The notes beneath the pieces were generated by a model. That model saw nothing but the letters and a program-made list of their open reading frames with translations, had not been told where the DNA came from and made no database searches. Positions 34,301 through 45,843 of a stretch of DNA of 64,000 nt are shown here, one piece after another; positions within the stretch are counted from its first letter, which is position 1, and each line of letters opens with the position of its first letter. The position numbers and the translations under genes were made by a program. The stretch covers positions 2,046,001 to 2,110,000 of the forward strand of contig JAACJO010000002.1 of the NCBI GenBank assembly GCA_013368445.1, written 5' to 3'. Origin of the DNA: Leucocoprinus leucothites. Taxonomy: Eukaryota; Basidiomycota; Agaricomycetes; Agaricales; Agaricaceae.

Positions 34301-35584
34301 ATGAACAGAATTCTGAAATTCGCCTGTGTCTTTGCTGCCATCCTGGCAGCAGAAACGCTCTTATTCGCGTCCTTCGCGTCCGCATCTCCCGCCGTAACAG
34401 ATCCAGCATCAACTCAAACTCCCACTAGCACTTCGTTCATGCTCTTCAAAGGCAACCACGCCGAAGGCTTGAACGGGGTCACATACCACACATTCCGTAT
34501 CCCAGCCGTCGTTAGAACGAACGCAGGGACACTGCTCGCATTCGCAGAAGGTCGCGCGAAGAGCAACAAGGATTATGGTAACATCAACGTGATGTACAAG
34601 CGAGGCAAAAATGATGGCAAGACTGCAGGAGATTGGTCGACTCTTATGCAGGCCGCTAGTATTGGAGACGATACCATCGGTAATCCCACTCCTGTTGTCG
34701 ACCGCCAAACGGGCACTATCTGGCTCTTCATGTCTTGGAATGCAGCCAACACGAGCCAGGCCGGAGGTGCCAATCCTGAGACTGGTTTGCCGACGACGCA
34801 TATCACTCAATGGGGTCAGCGCCGTGTCTATGTCATGAGAAGTGATGATGACGGAGTGACGTTCAAAGGGATGGATGGATCGTCAACACCTACGGATATG
34901 ACGGCGACCTTAACACCCAAAACTAGGGCGAGCGGATCCGCTTGGGCATGGGATTCTGTCGGCCCCGGTGCTGGACTTTATACGTCTGACGGTGTTATCA
35001 TTATCCCTGCTCAATTCCGCAATATCTATAGCAAGGATCATGGGAAAACATGGCAGGTTCAGAAACTCCCCGAAGCCGCTGGAGAAGCCACAATCACTGA
35101 ACTCGATGATGGATCATTGTACCGTAATGATCGAGCCAACTCCACTAACTGGTCGGCGGCCAAGCGTCGCTGGGTCTCACGTGGCAGTATCGATGGCGGA
35201 TTCTCTGCCTACAAAGCAGATGATAAACTTTTAGATCCCAATAACCAAGCCTCTGTGCTCTTTTACAACAACGCGGAAACCGACGCACCCACGCGAACCA
35301 TTTTCTTAAATTCTGCAAGCACTGAAACAAGGACGAAGATGCGTTTTCGCATCAGTTACGACAATGCGAAGACATGGCCAATGAGCCGTCCGCTCAGCGA
35401 TTTCACTCTCCCGTCTGGATCGGGCACTGAAGGTGGTTATTCGAGTATGGTAAAGACAGCTGACAAGAATATTGGGGCAATGGTGGAAACCAATCTGGAC
35501 GTCTCAAACAATGCCGTGTCTGCTCGTGGAATTCTATGGCATAAACTCAATCTTGGTTGGATCCTTCACGGTTGCGCTTGCTAG
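34301..35584 (+). CDS. secreted exo-alpha-sialidase (GH33), intronless
   Basis: A GH33 six-bladed propeller that should release terminal sialic acid or the related KDN from glycans outside the cell. The start ATG at 34301 (MNRILKFACVFAAILAAET) gives a signal peptide ending near ASA. Landmarks: YHTFRIPAVVRT (the FRIP motif with the first triad arginine), AFAEGRAKSNKDYGNINVMY (the acid/base aspartate region), three Asp-box type repeats SDDDGVTF, SKDHGKTW and SYDNAKTW (the third imperfect), ITELDDGSLYRNDR (the glutamate pairing with the nucleophile), KMRFRISYD, and GTEGGYSSMV (the nucleophilic tyrosine). It is 427 residues with stop at 35582-35584 and no intron, unlike almost every neighbour. 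It sits between a possible relic and a gene-poor gap. Fungal sialidases of this group are often KDN-preferring; the substrate here is not decided by sequence. Confidence 0.9.
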   Translation: MNRILKFACVFAAILAAETLLFASFASASPAVTDPASTQTPTSTSFMLFKGNHAEGLNGVTYHTFRIPAVVRTNAGTLLAFAEGRAKSNKDYGNINVMYKRGKNDGKTAGDWSTLMQAASIGDDTIGNPTPVVDRQTGTIWLFMSWNAANTSQAGGANPETGLPTTHITQWGQRRVYVMRSDDDGVTFKGMDGSSTPTDMTATLTPKTRASGSAWAWDSVGPGAGLYTSDGVIIIPAQFRNIYSKDHGKTWQVQKLPEAAGEATITELDDGSLYRNDRANSTNWSAAKRRWVSRGSIDGGFSAYKADDKLLDPNNQASVLFYNNAETDAPTRTIFLNSASTETRTKMRFRISYDNAKTWPMSRPLSDFTLPSGSGTEGGYSSMVKTADKNIGAMVETNLDVSNNAVSARGILWHKLNLGWILHGCAC

Positions 35585-36924
35585 ATTCTATAACCCCGGT
35601 ATCAATTTTAATTATCTTGTATGATGTGCTAGTGCCTGGATTTCTGTACTGGATTTCAAGTAACAGGTGCTTTTTTATTTGGGAATTCGTTGACTTTGAT
35701 GGTGTTCTTCCCAAAACTATCAAATTTTCTTTTGTAACCCTCTCTAACTTACATGATGGGTTCACATCAAGTACGGAACGCCATGTTCCTCGCAGCGATT
35801 CATGAAGGGGTTGACCCAGCCAATAAAGCGGCAGTTCTAAGGAGGCTAGTTCGACCATTTCCAGTAACCATAGAGTACACTTGGGCCAACTGTTGGTGTA
35901 CTGACGGAAATTCTGGGGGCATATATATTGGATCATGTAAGAAAGATGAATGAGTGAGCCAGCCTTTACCAGGTGGCATTTCAGCAGGGAGTACTCAGAG
36001 CTGTTGGCCATTCTGCCCTTGTCAACACTGGCCGGTTAGGATCTTCATGACCAAGCCTACAAGAGTCAGCACTTAATCCCTCAGAAGACTAGCTCTCATG
36101 AACCGAAAGAGTGGACAAAGCTAGAACCCTTCGGCACAACATGCAAGGTTGGAGTCGGAATCCTCCTTACATGTGTAAAAGACGTACCACCGGGAAAGGC
36201 AGGTTGTGACGCGACAAGAAAAATGCGTGGCGTGCACACTCTGCAACAAGTTGGCCGCAAGTCAATCCATACGGACTCGTTCGCCGAGCAAGTCGGAACG
36301 AATTTGAGAAGTCGCACCCCTGGCTGCGACATCTCGCGTAGTTGACTTCGTACTCACTAGCACACCCCGCATGAAGGAACCCTACCACCCGCATTGGAAG
36401 ACTGATGTCATCATCACGAACAAGCCATAGGACATGATCCGTACTCATCGAGATTGCGATCCCGAACCCCTCACCGGAGCTTCTTCCCATTTTCAACTGC
36501 TCCTTCTCTTCCCTGAAATTGATACATCATTCAAAAACATACCCACCCCACCCAAATGGAACTGCAGCCGAACAAGACAGACGAGGATCATGAAGTAATA
36601 AAATCGAAAGCGGAAGAGAGATAGGAACTCTGATTCTTTTTTATTTATTTTCCCTTGGACTTTTGAAATCTTTTCGGAGGAGCGCTCCGAATACGCCACA
36701 ATCTGATTTAGGGCGCGCTTTTTTGATTTCCCCCTCAGATGACAGTTTCTTAGAAGTTGCTAGTGTGACTGGATGCGACTTTTTTTTGGCAGATGTATGA
36801 TTGAAAAGAGAATTCGATGGTATACTTATGTGCATCGGGCAACTGAGTCAAGGACAACGTCTCTACCACAGAAGTAGTGCAAGGGAAAACAATAATGACC
36901 GGCAATTGACAAATGACGGAGATG
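35585..36924. other. gene-poor gap with unsupported ORFs
   Basis: A 1.3-kb gap downstream of the sialidase. A minus-strand ATG frame (to 36011, 154 codons) runs antisense over the sialidase end, and another (ATG 36490 to about 36167) is cysteine-containing (HAGCASEYEVNYARCRSQGC). Neither has a domain I recognise. I treat the region as non-coding or relic. Confidence 0.35.
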
Positions 36925-38328
36925 CTACCAATTGGCGAGAACAGATTTTGTGAGTGGTACGCTCTCCATCTCGTGTTCGTATTCCACTTCCACACGTGGT
37001 CCCTCTGTTACAACAACGTAAAAAAATCAGTTATCGATCGAAACACGGCGAATAGTGAGGAAATAAGCATATACATACTCTTCGCTTTCTTTTCTGGTCG
37101 CTTGCGCGGTGCAGATTTTGGTGGTTGCGGAGGTGCCTTTCGTTTCCCCAGCGAGGTTTTCTTCCTGGATGCTTTCGATCTCGTATCCTCCTCGTCAGAG
37201 TCCTCTTCTTCCGAATCTGAATCGGCAGCAAAACGCTCTGAAGCATCATCCTACGACCTCGTCAATAATCCACCCATACTGAAGACAAAAAAAAAACACT
37301 CACCGCCCCCTCCAAATCGCTCAACCCATCATCACTCTCCCCACTCAAATCACTCACAAACTCTCTATCACCCCACTCATCCACATCCTCATCCACCTCA
37401 TCCTCATCCCACTCATTCTCTTCCTCACCCTCCTCATCAGTCTCATCATCAGCCAATTCCAATCCCTCGTCCTCCAACTCTGCTTCCAATTCCTTTTGAC
37501 CACTTCCACCGACACGTTCACGATCTAGAATAGCTTGCCATACGGTTTCGTTAACATTTAGTGGTGCATCTCCGTAAGCTTTTGATTTAAGTCGTTCTAG
37601 GAGTTCTTTTTCGATTGAACGTTCGAGGCGAGCGGCGGAGAGGGCTTTGCGTTCGCGTGTGGCTTCACGGCGGTCGAGTTTTTTCTTGATACCGATAAGT
37701 TTCGGTCTGGGGAACGAGTGAGTATTATTTTGTGAGTTGGGAAAGAGGTAAATGTACGTACTGTTGGCGGAGTTTTAGTCGCCGCATTTTGATGAGGTAT
37801 TGTGTGATCTTCGTTACACGCTGCTTGCATTTGTGTATCGTGAAATTGGGCCAGTGTATCAGTTCAGCGTCGATCTGTAAAAGTAAAGGAACGTAAGCGA
37901 GCTTGAGCGACAAAACCCAAAAATCAAGGTAAAGCACACCTGTTCCAAAGCCTTGGAGTAATTATTCGACAGTTTTATCCGTTCCCACATATTCGCTGGT
38001 GTATGTGCTCGCTCGATAGTCTTCATATATAGATACAGAATTCCTAAACTCTCAACATTCAACTCACGAACACCAGATGATTGTAAGTAAAACGCACCTT
38101 CTTTTTCACGCACAGTAGCATACCGCGAGTTGGCCAAGGGGCACGACTGACGGTTACAGAGTCCAGTAACATTATATTCATTTCGACAAAAGTTCTGTGT
38201 CGCTGTCCTTGATGCGACCAAAAGCAATTCAGACCACCATATTTTCAACTTTCAGATCACACTCACTTGACTTTATATGAACAGAACTGGTGATTGATCA
38301 CCGACCAGATAACATCGTCACTCTGCAT
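36925..38328 (-). CDS. MAK16: ribosome biogenesis protein MAK16
   Basis: MAK16 is a nucleolar RNA-binding factor needed for early 60S subunit assembly. Starting at ATG 38326-38328 the protein reads [20 protein letters not shown], the near-invariant N-terminus, then [57 protein letters not shown] across exons, [19 protein letters not shown] and [20 protein letters not shown]. The middle is basic ([20 protein letters not shown]). The tail alternates acidic ([19 protein letters not shown]) and Lys/Arg-rich runs and ends [20 protein letters not shown], the conserved last motif, before TAG 36925-36927. Introns are short. It is divergent from FMP32 with 302 bp between the two starts. Confidence 0.96.
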
Positions 38329-38630
38329 GACCCCAAGACTAGCACGAAGATCGAGAGGAGGGCCTTGAGCAGACTTTTTTGAAATGGAATTTCACTCCTT
38401 TAAGTTTGGAGATCAGCAGCAACTTTTTGGCAGGATATTTGTCCAAGCTTGCATAACCTTCCCGGCGCTTAACGCGCCGGAAGATTCGGCGGTAGTTGCT
38501 CCGACCGGTGGCTGTGCATCGGACTATTTGGAGGCGGGTCAGTGGGTCGACCAAAGCAAGCAGGCAGCGGCCTTGCTCATGCTCTCTCTCCTCTTCCACA
38601 ACCCCACCCATCTAAACTCATAGCTCACAA
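38329..38630. promoter_or_regulatory. bidirectional promoter MAK16 / FMP32
   Basis: The two starts are 302 bp apart and point outward, so both promoters share this interval. It contains a perfect 7-bp inverted repeat with a 5-bp spacer at 38462-38480 (CCGGCGC-TTAAC-GCGCCGG), which includes an ACGCG core like the MBF/MCB element of fungal cell-cycle promoters. The link to MBF is inference. Confidence 0.55.
38462..38480. repeat. GC-rich inverted repeat in shared promoter
   Basis: Arms CCGGCGC and GCGCCGG are exact reverse complements around TTAAC. Its position, about 150 bp from each start codon, is consistent with a binding site for a dimeric regulator, but a chance hairpin is possible. Confidence 0.5.
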
Positions 38631-39487
38631 ATGGCCACTCTCTCTTCCATCCGTACCTCACTCATCTCTAAACGTATACCGAATACCCTTTCACGCACTT
38701 CAAGTCTAATCTCCACTCCCGCTCTCCGATCCTCCCTCTCTTCTTCAATACCTCTACAGCACAATGCCCGAAGATCAATATACACACGCTCTTTCACCTC
38801 TACACCAAAGCATGCCGATTTCCATTTCGATACACATCACTTTGTTCAGCGACTTGAACGAGAGGGGCTCAAGCGTGAACAAGCAGAAGGAATCATGACT
38901 GCCATGGCTGAAGTCATCGACGAAGCCATCCGGAACATGACAAGTAACATGGTCACCAAAGCCGAGCAGGAAAAGGTTCGCCTCCCCCCTCTCTTGACTT
39001 AAATCACACGACCGCATAACTCATTCCCATATTTGATCTCTCACAAACAGCACCAATATACCCAACAAGTCGATTTTGCACAATCCAAATCCGAACTCCA
39101 AATTATGGCCAAGAACGATCTCGCTATGATCAAAGCCGAGAACGAACGCCTCGCAACAGAAGTCGAACGTCTCAAACAACGTCTCCGAGAAGAAACCACC
39201 CGTACACAAGCCGGTGTCCGTCTTGATCTCAATCTCGAAAAGGGTCGAATGCGAGAGGAGAGCTCGAAACAAGAGTTGAAGATTAAAGAAGTCGATACGA
39301 GGATCGAACAGGAAATAGCTAATCTCAAGACTAGTATTCAGGCCTCGAAAGCCACGACGTTGCAGTATCTTGTCGGTTTCGGTATGTACCTTTATCGTGG
39401 TTTTTTTGCCATCACGTCTGACGACGCTCTTTTCAAGTTACCGGTTGCTCTGCCCTTCTCATGGCGTATCTCAGATTCCGTGCATAA
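38631..39487 (+). CDS. FMP32: mitochondrial coiled-coil protein FMP32 (DUF1640/CCDC90 family)
   Basis: Family members are mitochondrial inner-membrane proteins; yeast Fmp32 is linked to cytochrome oxidase assembly, and the animal relative MCUR1 to the calcium uniporter. Three exons (38631-38975, 39051-39381, 39438-39487) give 241 residues in frame. Residues 1-60 are a Ser/Arg-rich, acid-free mitochondrial presequence (MATLSSIRTSLISKRIPNTL) ending near RSFTSTPKHA. The family core follows: FDTHHFVQRLEREGLKREQA, ITAMAEVIDEAI-like GIMTAMAEVIDEAIRNM, then a long coiled coil with DLAMIKAENERLATEVERLK and VRLDLNLEKGRMREESSKQ. A single membrane helix near the end (TTLQYLVGFVTGCSALLMAY) leaves the tail LRFRA. 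The last exon is only 50 nt. Confidence 0.94.
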
Positions 39488-39963
39488 TAGATCCCCTTAT
39501 GTATTTTTATAACATTATTCGAGCCCTGTGGGCCGATTCCTCTTTACGCATTTCATCATTCTCTGATACTGTACCCGATATTTAGTTATTTTCAATGGAG
39601 GATTATTGCATTGTTTAGATTCTGTATCATACAACATGAATAAAGTGGGGAGCAAAACAAGACGAATAGCCTTTCGAAGATACAAGAGATCACGAGTGCG
39701 AGAAACATTAAATAGCAACTATGAATCCAAGCAAAGAAAACCGGAACGCAGAATCGAGATGGTATAATACACACACTGTACGGCCCGACCAAGGCGAAAC
39801 CGCGAAATACAAGGACCCAAAATGTGTTCCAAAAGGAGGAACATCGAAAGCTTGAAACTCAAAAAACAAAAATACTCTAACTTACAAAGGGGAACAAAGT
39901 TCACCACTAGCCCCTAAACCCATCTGGTAACTCAGAACCAGCACCAACCCACAATCAGACAAC
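39488..39963. other. convergent 3' flanks of FMP32 and the Zn2Cys6 gene
   Basis: A 476-bp gap between two converging stops, AT-rich, holding AATAAAG at about 39638 and short open frames without protein features. Confidence 0.4.
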
Positions 39964-42900
39964 TCAAGTCGTCATCTGTAGTCCCATTACAAAGTCTTGC
40001 CAAGTCGACTGCATATTCCCTTCAGGCGATCCCGATGATCTCCTTTGCACGCCAGAAGGACTCGGCGTCTCCAAAATCGGCGCTCCGCCATAAGGCGCGC
40101 CTGTAGTATTCCCATTCCCATTCATCACCCCAGTTCCATAATCAAACACGGAGAAGTACTGCGGGAATGATTGCACCGAAGTTGTCGAATGACCGACACC
40201 ACCACCAGTAGATGAAGTATTTGGTGCCGGACCCATCGTGACATCGTGTAGCGTGCTTCCTCCATTTGAGAGATGGTGATGATGATGACTCGACGGACCA
40301 GCGTGTCGCATAGATTGCTGAGATTGAGGCTGCGTAGGAGACATATACGCTGTAGTATCCTGGGGGTACGCCGTTGCCGCATTCATGGTAGTCATCCCAT
40401 ACGCCGAGATTGGCGACAAGTTCACATCAGAAGTAAATGTCGCTGTCTGTGGACTCATCTGGTTCCCACTCCCAGCCGACGAAGGTCCTCCACTGCCTCC
40501 ATTCATAATAGCAGGCGGACCGAACGATTGCAAATACTCGACGACGCTCGGGTCCATCTGGTGTTGCATCGTCGGCGACAGCGGTAATGGAACAATCGGG
40601 TTTTGTGAGTTCGGCGACCTTTCAATGAGACTTGGTGATGCCGGCGGCTCGATCTTGGCTACGAGACGTGTTTTGCCTCCTAGCATGGCGAGCTCATCAT
40701 TATCGTTATCTGGCGAGACAGGCTCGGAACCCGGCGGATATCGGTTAATTACCGTGTTGATGTTCCCTCGCCTAAATTCTTCCAAGCTATAGTGAGCTCT
40801 TTGCTGAAGCTGGAGCATGATTTTCTAGAATTTCATCAGCTTCGGGTTCCCAGCCTTTGCGAAGCAGACTCACCAAGACTTTCGTGGCACGGAACCCAGG
40901 TGCCGCTTTCGAGAAGAGCTCACAAGCCGAGTCAAGTTGGACCAATGCAGAAGGTGCCAAACTCATAGACGGGCACCGTGTAACGATAGATCCTAATACA
41001 ATCTAATCAATCCGTCAGTAATGATATTCTTCCTCGACAAACGAACAACAAGACAACTCACTGCACAAGAAAACATATGCGTCCACAAGAACCACATTCG
41101 TTCGCTCGGGGCCTTGAGCTGGGTATGCAAGTTCCTCATCAAAGCCACCAGAGATCCAGCACTACGATATGCGGCGATAACGGAGGTACCATAGGGGCTT
41201 CCAAGCGGGTCTTTTGGGTGATCACTGATAGCCCTGGCGAAGAAGCTTCGGTGGAGATACAACAAATCTACACAGGCAATTAGCACGAAGCACAGTAAAC
41301 CAAGTAAAAGAAAAAACTCGAGTTACTTACTCATCTCACGGATAGCCAAGACGATATGCCTTTGTAAGGTAAGCATGATGGTATCCGGGTACCCACCAGG
41401 CCGAGTCTCCGAGTTTCCGAAACCAGCTATCTGTAGGATAGGAGGAACAGGAAACGCGCGCATCTTTCTGTCGAGTTGTAGGACCGTGGCGTAAGTTGGC
41501 ATCTTGGCACCGAAAGCCTGATCATGTAACAGGTTCATGCATTCGGAAGTAAACCGGTGTTTCCATGCGTGGACTGAATGGAAGTACATTAATCTAGATC
41601 TCGGAAAAACCAAGCAGAGCTTGGACTTACAGGCTTGTTCATCAGATGCGTCGCCGAGGTGGGGTTGCTTGCAATCAATATGAGGGAGGGCAAATGAAGG
41701 AGGTCGACCAAATGTCAAACACTGCCACGAATCATATGTGAACAGCTCCCAGAAAAGTTCACGTCGACGTTGAGTTTCAATAGGGTCGACCTTCCAACGA
41801 CCACTATCCCTGTCTGTGGGGATGATCAGAATACTGATAATAATAGTATGAATCAGGATTAATAGCCTTACGTAGACCAATCTGCGAACAAATATCAGTG
41901 ACAGGACGGATGGAAGTCACGGTAATAACTCACGCTCTGGCCCACTTTGACTGCAATCCCCATTATGGCCCACCTAGCTCCAGAGGCGGTTCCATGCCGA
42001 TCAGCTAAAAACAGATAGTAGGTCATGAGGTACTGTAAACACCCGACTTGTGAGTTCATCCTTTCCTTGAGAATGCTTCTGGGATAATACTCACCAGTGC
42101 CTGAACGGCATGTAGGGTTGGCGCGTCGAAAATAGAAGTTTGGAAAAGTGCTGCTCTGGCGAGTTGATGGAATTTCTCAGCTTCAAGATTATAGGCCGGT
42201 AACGCGGTGTTCATCATGGAGCCAATAGCGAGGACCATGAATAGCAGAGAGAGTTTGTGAGGAAGGGCGGGGTCATCGCCCATTTGGCTTGGATTCGAGT
42301 CGTAGAAGGTGGCATAAACTTGGGTATCGAAGGTATCCGCAGATATAGGGTTGTACCTGAGAATTTACTGGTGAGGAATATGTTACTGGCGGATGGGAAA
42401 CGGCGAACACACATCCATGCAGCATGAGTATAATAGATGTTACGCAGATCGTAGGTGGTGCCTGCAGAAGGAAGATACCAGAGAAGGCTTTGGAGGCTAC
42501 TGTTATCCCCTTGGACCAAGGGAGATATGGGGAACGTCGAAGCCTTCTTCAGAACCTCTAGCGGTAGAATGGATTGAAGGCTAACAAGTGTTTCATCGGC
42601 TTCTAGTTCTTCCTCTTCTTCTTCATTCTTCAGACGGCGAATGAGTACCGAAGGACGTGAGAGCGCATCAAAAGCTTACTTGAAGGAAATACTGAAAGTC
42701 ATGTTAGATGATGGATGTCCCATAGATGACTTTCGGGGTGCTTACCCACGAGTTTGCAATATGGCCATAGTACCTTGACTTGCCAGATAGGTTGATGGAC
42801 AATGATCCAAAGGCGTCAACAACATCTGGGTTGGTTTCCTCTTCCTTTACCGCAAACGTATTTCCATTTCTAGCGGTCGAGGGCTCTCTTTGTAGCGGGG

Positions 42901-43428
42901 CCTTGATCTTGAGCAGTTCATCTGATAATAGAGGGTGTTGCTCTGTCGAAAGCTGTGAATGTGACGAGCGCAGGGCATCCTCCAACTGCCGCACACGATT
43001 CGCAAGCTCGTTTATTTTCTCATGTAGTTCTTGCGTTGAAGCTAGGACAAAACTAGCGCACTATGTCAACATCAATCCTGGCCACAGACACAAGATGCTC
43101 ACCGATTGCCTTGGCCCGTCGTCAAAGATCCCTACCAAAGGCTAAGCGACGCCCAACATAGATAATAGAAAGTCGTCGACCTACATCTGGACAGATAGCG
43201 CCACATCCACGCTTTACACAAGAGCTGCAGGGGATTGCACGGTCGCAACGCAGCTTCAACCTACAAGACAAACGCAATGAAGTCAGTTTAAGGCACCGAG
43301 GCAGCCCCACAGCAGGGTACGGACCGACGACATTCAGCGCAGCTCAGGCGTGTTGCGCCTTTTCTGCGTTTCTTGTGTTGAGAGTCGCCCGGTATGTCGG
43401 GGCGAGGATCATAGGGAGGGGCAGACAT
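39964..43428 (-). CDS. Zn2Cys6 fungal transcription factor
   Basis: The N-terminus (ATG 43426-43428) is MSAPPYDPRPDIPGDSQHKK, then a basic KRRKGATRLSCAECRR in one exon and LKLRCDRAIPCSSCVKRGC after a short intron, giving the six-cysteine binuclear zinc cluster (CX2CX6CX5CX2CX8C). A leucine-zipper-like helix follows (LHEKINELANRVRQLEDAL), which usually sets the spacing of the two half-sites. The middle region (about 42500-41000) matches the fungal-specific regulatory domain, including LFWELFTYDSWQCLTFGRPPS with DPIETQRRR before it. The C-terminal exon (39964-40818) is disordered, rich in Ser, Pro, Gly and Gln with a five-His run, likely an activation region, and ends WQDFVMGLQMTT. Around ten introns. 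Target genes are unknown; neighbours do not form an obvious cluster. Confidence 0.9.
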
Positions 43429-45843
43429 TTGTTGGTGGATGATGGGAGAGAAAGAAGAAGGAGGACTTGTATCTGGATTACCCCTCATGAAGAGGTTGAT
43501 TAGAGATATTCCATTTCCGTACTCTCCCAATCCCACGGAGATAGCCGCGGCCCGATTTAACTGCCGTCACGCTTGTGGCTGTGTCTCCTGCTCCCCTGTC
43601 CTTCGATGCGCAATTTGTTTGTCAATGAGCTCATTTTCCACTTTCGCATTTATATAACGACTTATTGGCCCAGTTATAACTCGAAGCCCGCACTGGCACA
43701 GCAACTGGCTCATGAATATGCGAGCATTCTTGTGTCCCAATTTTGTCTTGGGCTCCCAAGTGTGATTCTGGAAGCCGTGGTCACTTGGTCGGGTCTTCCA
43801 TCAAACTCATGAATTACCCTATCATCCTACTTTCGGCAGCTCTCCCTCCGCGACAGGTGGACGGTGGCTTCGACATCAAACACTAGGCTCCTTTTTCTGG
43901 CCCTTGGTTTTATCAACGCCCGCCCGCTATTGCCCTTGTTTCATCCTTCAGTGGCTTCGATCTCGCCTCTATCTTGTTGTACTTGTATATGTGTGACATC
44001 CAGCCGTCCGCTTAACTGCGGTTTTTGTTCTCGCCATTTTGGCGAAAATTTGACGAACACAGCACGTTGACAAGCCAATGAAATGCCAAACACATCGTTT
44101 TAAGCGGCAAGAAGCCTATTGATCCCGATATACGCACGAAATCGGGAGGCACACCGGCCACGAGTATGTCTTTAGCAGGTTTCGTTCTTCTGATTCTTCA
44201 GTCTCATGTGTTCCTCTATCGGCCCATTTTGGATGTCGTCAACACCGGCACTAACCTCGCTTGTACACGGCATCCCTTGATTCCTCAATACTCACGTCCA
44301 TTTTAACGAAAACTTTGTTTTGATCCCATATCACTCCCGACGGCTGATGACTGTACAGTGTACACACAAATCAGATGTATCATGATCAGGAAACCCGGGT
44401 CAACCGCCGCGACAACCGATCCCATCCATGATTCAAGTTCAGTGATTACCCACCTATAACCACTCATTCTGCATCAAACTGTCAAAAATGATTGGAAAAA
44501 CCTCAGATTCTTTGACCGTTGCTACGTTTTATTCATGACCGACAAAGTCGCTTTGAAGCTATGGACAGCTCTGACCACTACTAGACAGGCGATCCCGATA
44601 CGATATCGTCGTGAAAGCTTTTCAAAAACTTCCGCTTCTTCCTTCTGATCAACTATCGTATCATGAAACTTAAAATATATACCCCCGCCAACTGTCGTGT
44701 GGGTTTATTCTTCATTCTGGGGTGTGTCGTCTATTTTGACGGGCAGAGGGTTGTAACCCAGTACCTCAAGGTTTGATGTGCATCTTGATTAGACATGGTG
44801 GCTTGGCTAGTATGTATTAGGAAGAAGGCGCCTGCTCCCGTATGCAGCTTCTTCGTTCTCTTGGCCCAGATGATTGTCCTTCCACGGACTTCTCATGTGC
44901 GATTTTGCAACGTTCAATTATTCTGGCCGCAAACCTCTACCTTGGACGCACTTGCGAATTCTGCGTCAGCAACATCCGGAATTACTGTGAAAATCACACT
45001 ATACATATTTCTATCATAGAACAGTGTGTACCTTTACGGTATTGTGTTCCAAAATATTTCCATTCATTGACTTACGGAAACAGGCTCCAGCCCCGTGGTC
45101 CGGAAAGCTATATCGAGTTTGAAGAGGGCCACCCCATCGGAGGCCTGTAAGTAGAGGCGTGCTAATTATTTGGCAGATTCCATCGAGACTTATTCGCTGG
45201 TCCCGTCTTTTGATTACATCGAGATTGTACCTTGGCTTGTCTTGCTGATCCACGGCGGACTGAAGCCAAAGATGAACACCATATGTGCATCCTACTAAAC
45301 TGCATACTCGTTGGGCTTTGATCTCACCTCAGCTGTTGAACAACACCCTGACCGGTTATCACACTCCGTCAGAAACGGTACTTTATTGAATACCGGCTGC
45401 GGATTGGTGCATTGTTCAGCTACAATTGAAGGAGATGGCGCACAATCGTCATACTTGGTCTGTTTCAGGAGATTTGCAGCTTCCGGGGCGGAGAAGGCAC
45501 TCTGGGAACCGACTGGAAACCCCACCCGTCTGCCACTGATGGCGTAAGCCACGCTTGTGTCGGCCAATTACCAGCCACCCGACACTTTCGTTAATTAGAT
45601 CACTACTAGTGTGCACGAATATGTGCAGAGCTTGAGGAAGCCATGCAGATCAGGGAGTGCTACCAGAGGGATAGTATTCGAGTGAAATACGAGGGCGGGA
45701 TGAGGGGAAGGACGATTATGGCAAGGCGTGATGAAAAGGTCCCACGGTGTTGCACCATTGTGCAGTATGTGAGATCAGGGACAAGCATCTCTCACTCTGA
45801 ACTTTCTGTGTACTTGTATTCTACTGTGATACCTCCTTGTATA
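43429..45843. other. 2.4-kb gap without a convincing gene
   Basis: The region separates two outward-facing starts and is the longest stretch here without a gene. Several plus-strand frames (43573-43812, 44795-45150, 45311-45547) are open but have no recognisable domain, and their composition looks random. A frame extends the CCCH gene upstream from 45643, but its added 67 residues do not look conserved. It may be a large regulatory region or hold unrecognised non-coding RNA. Confidence 0.4.
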
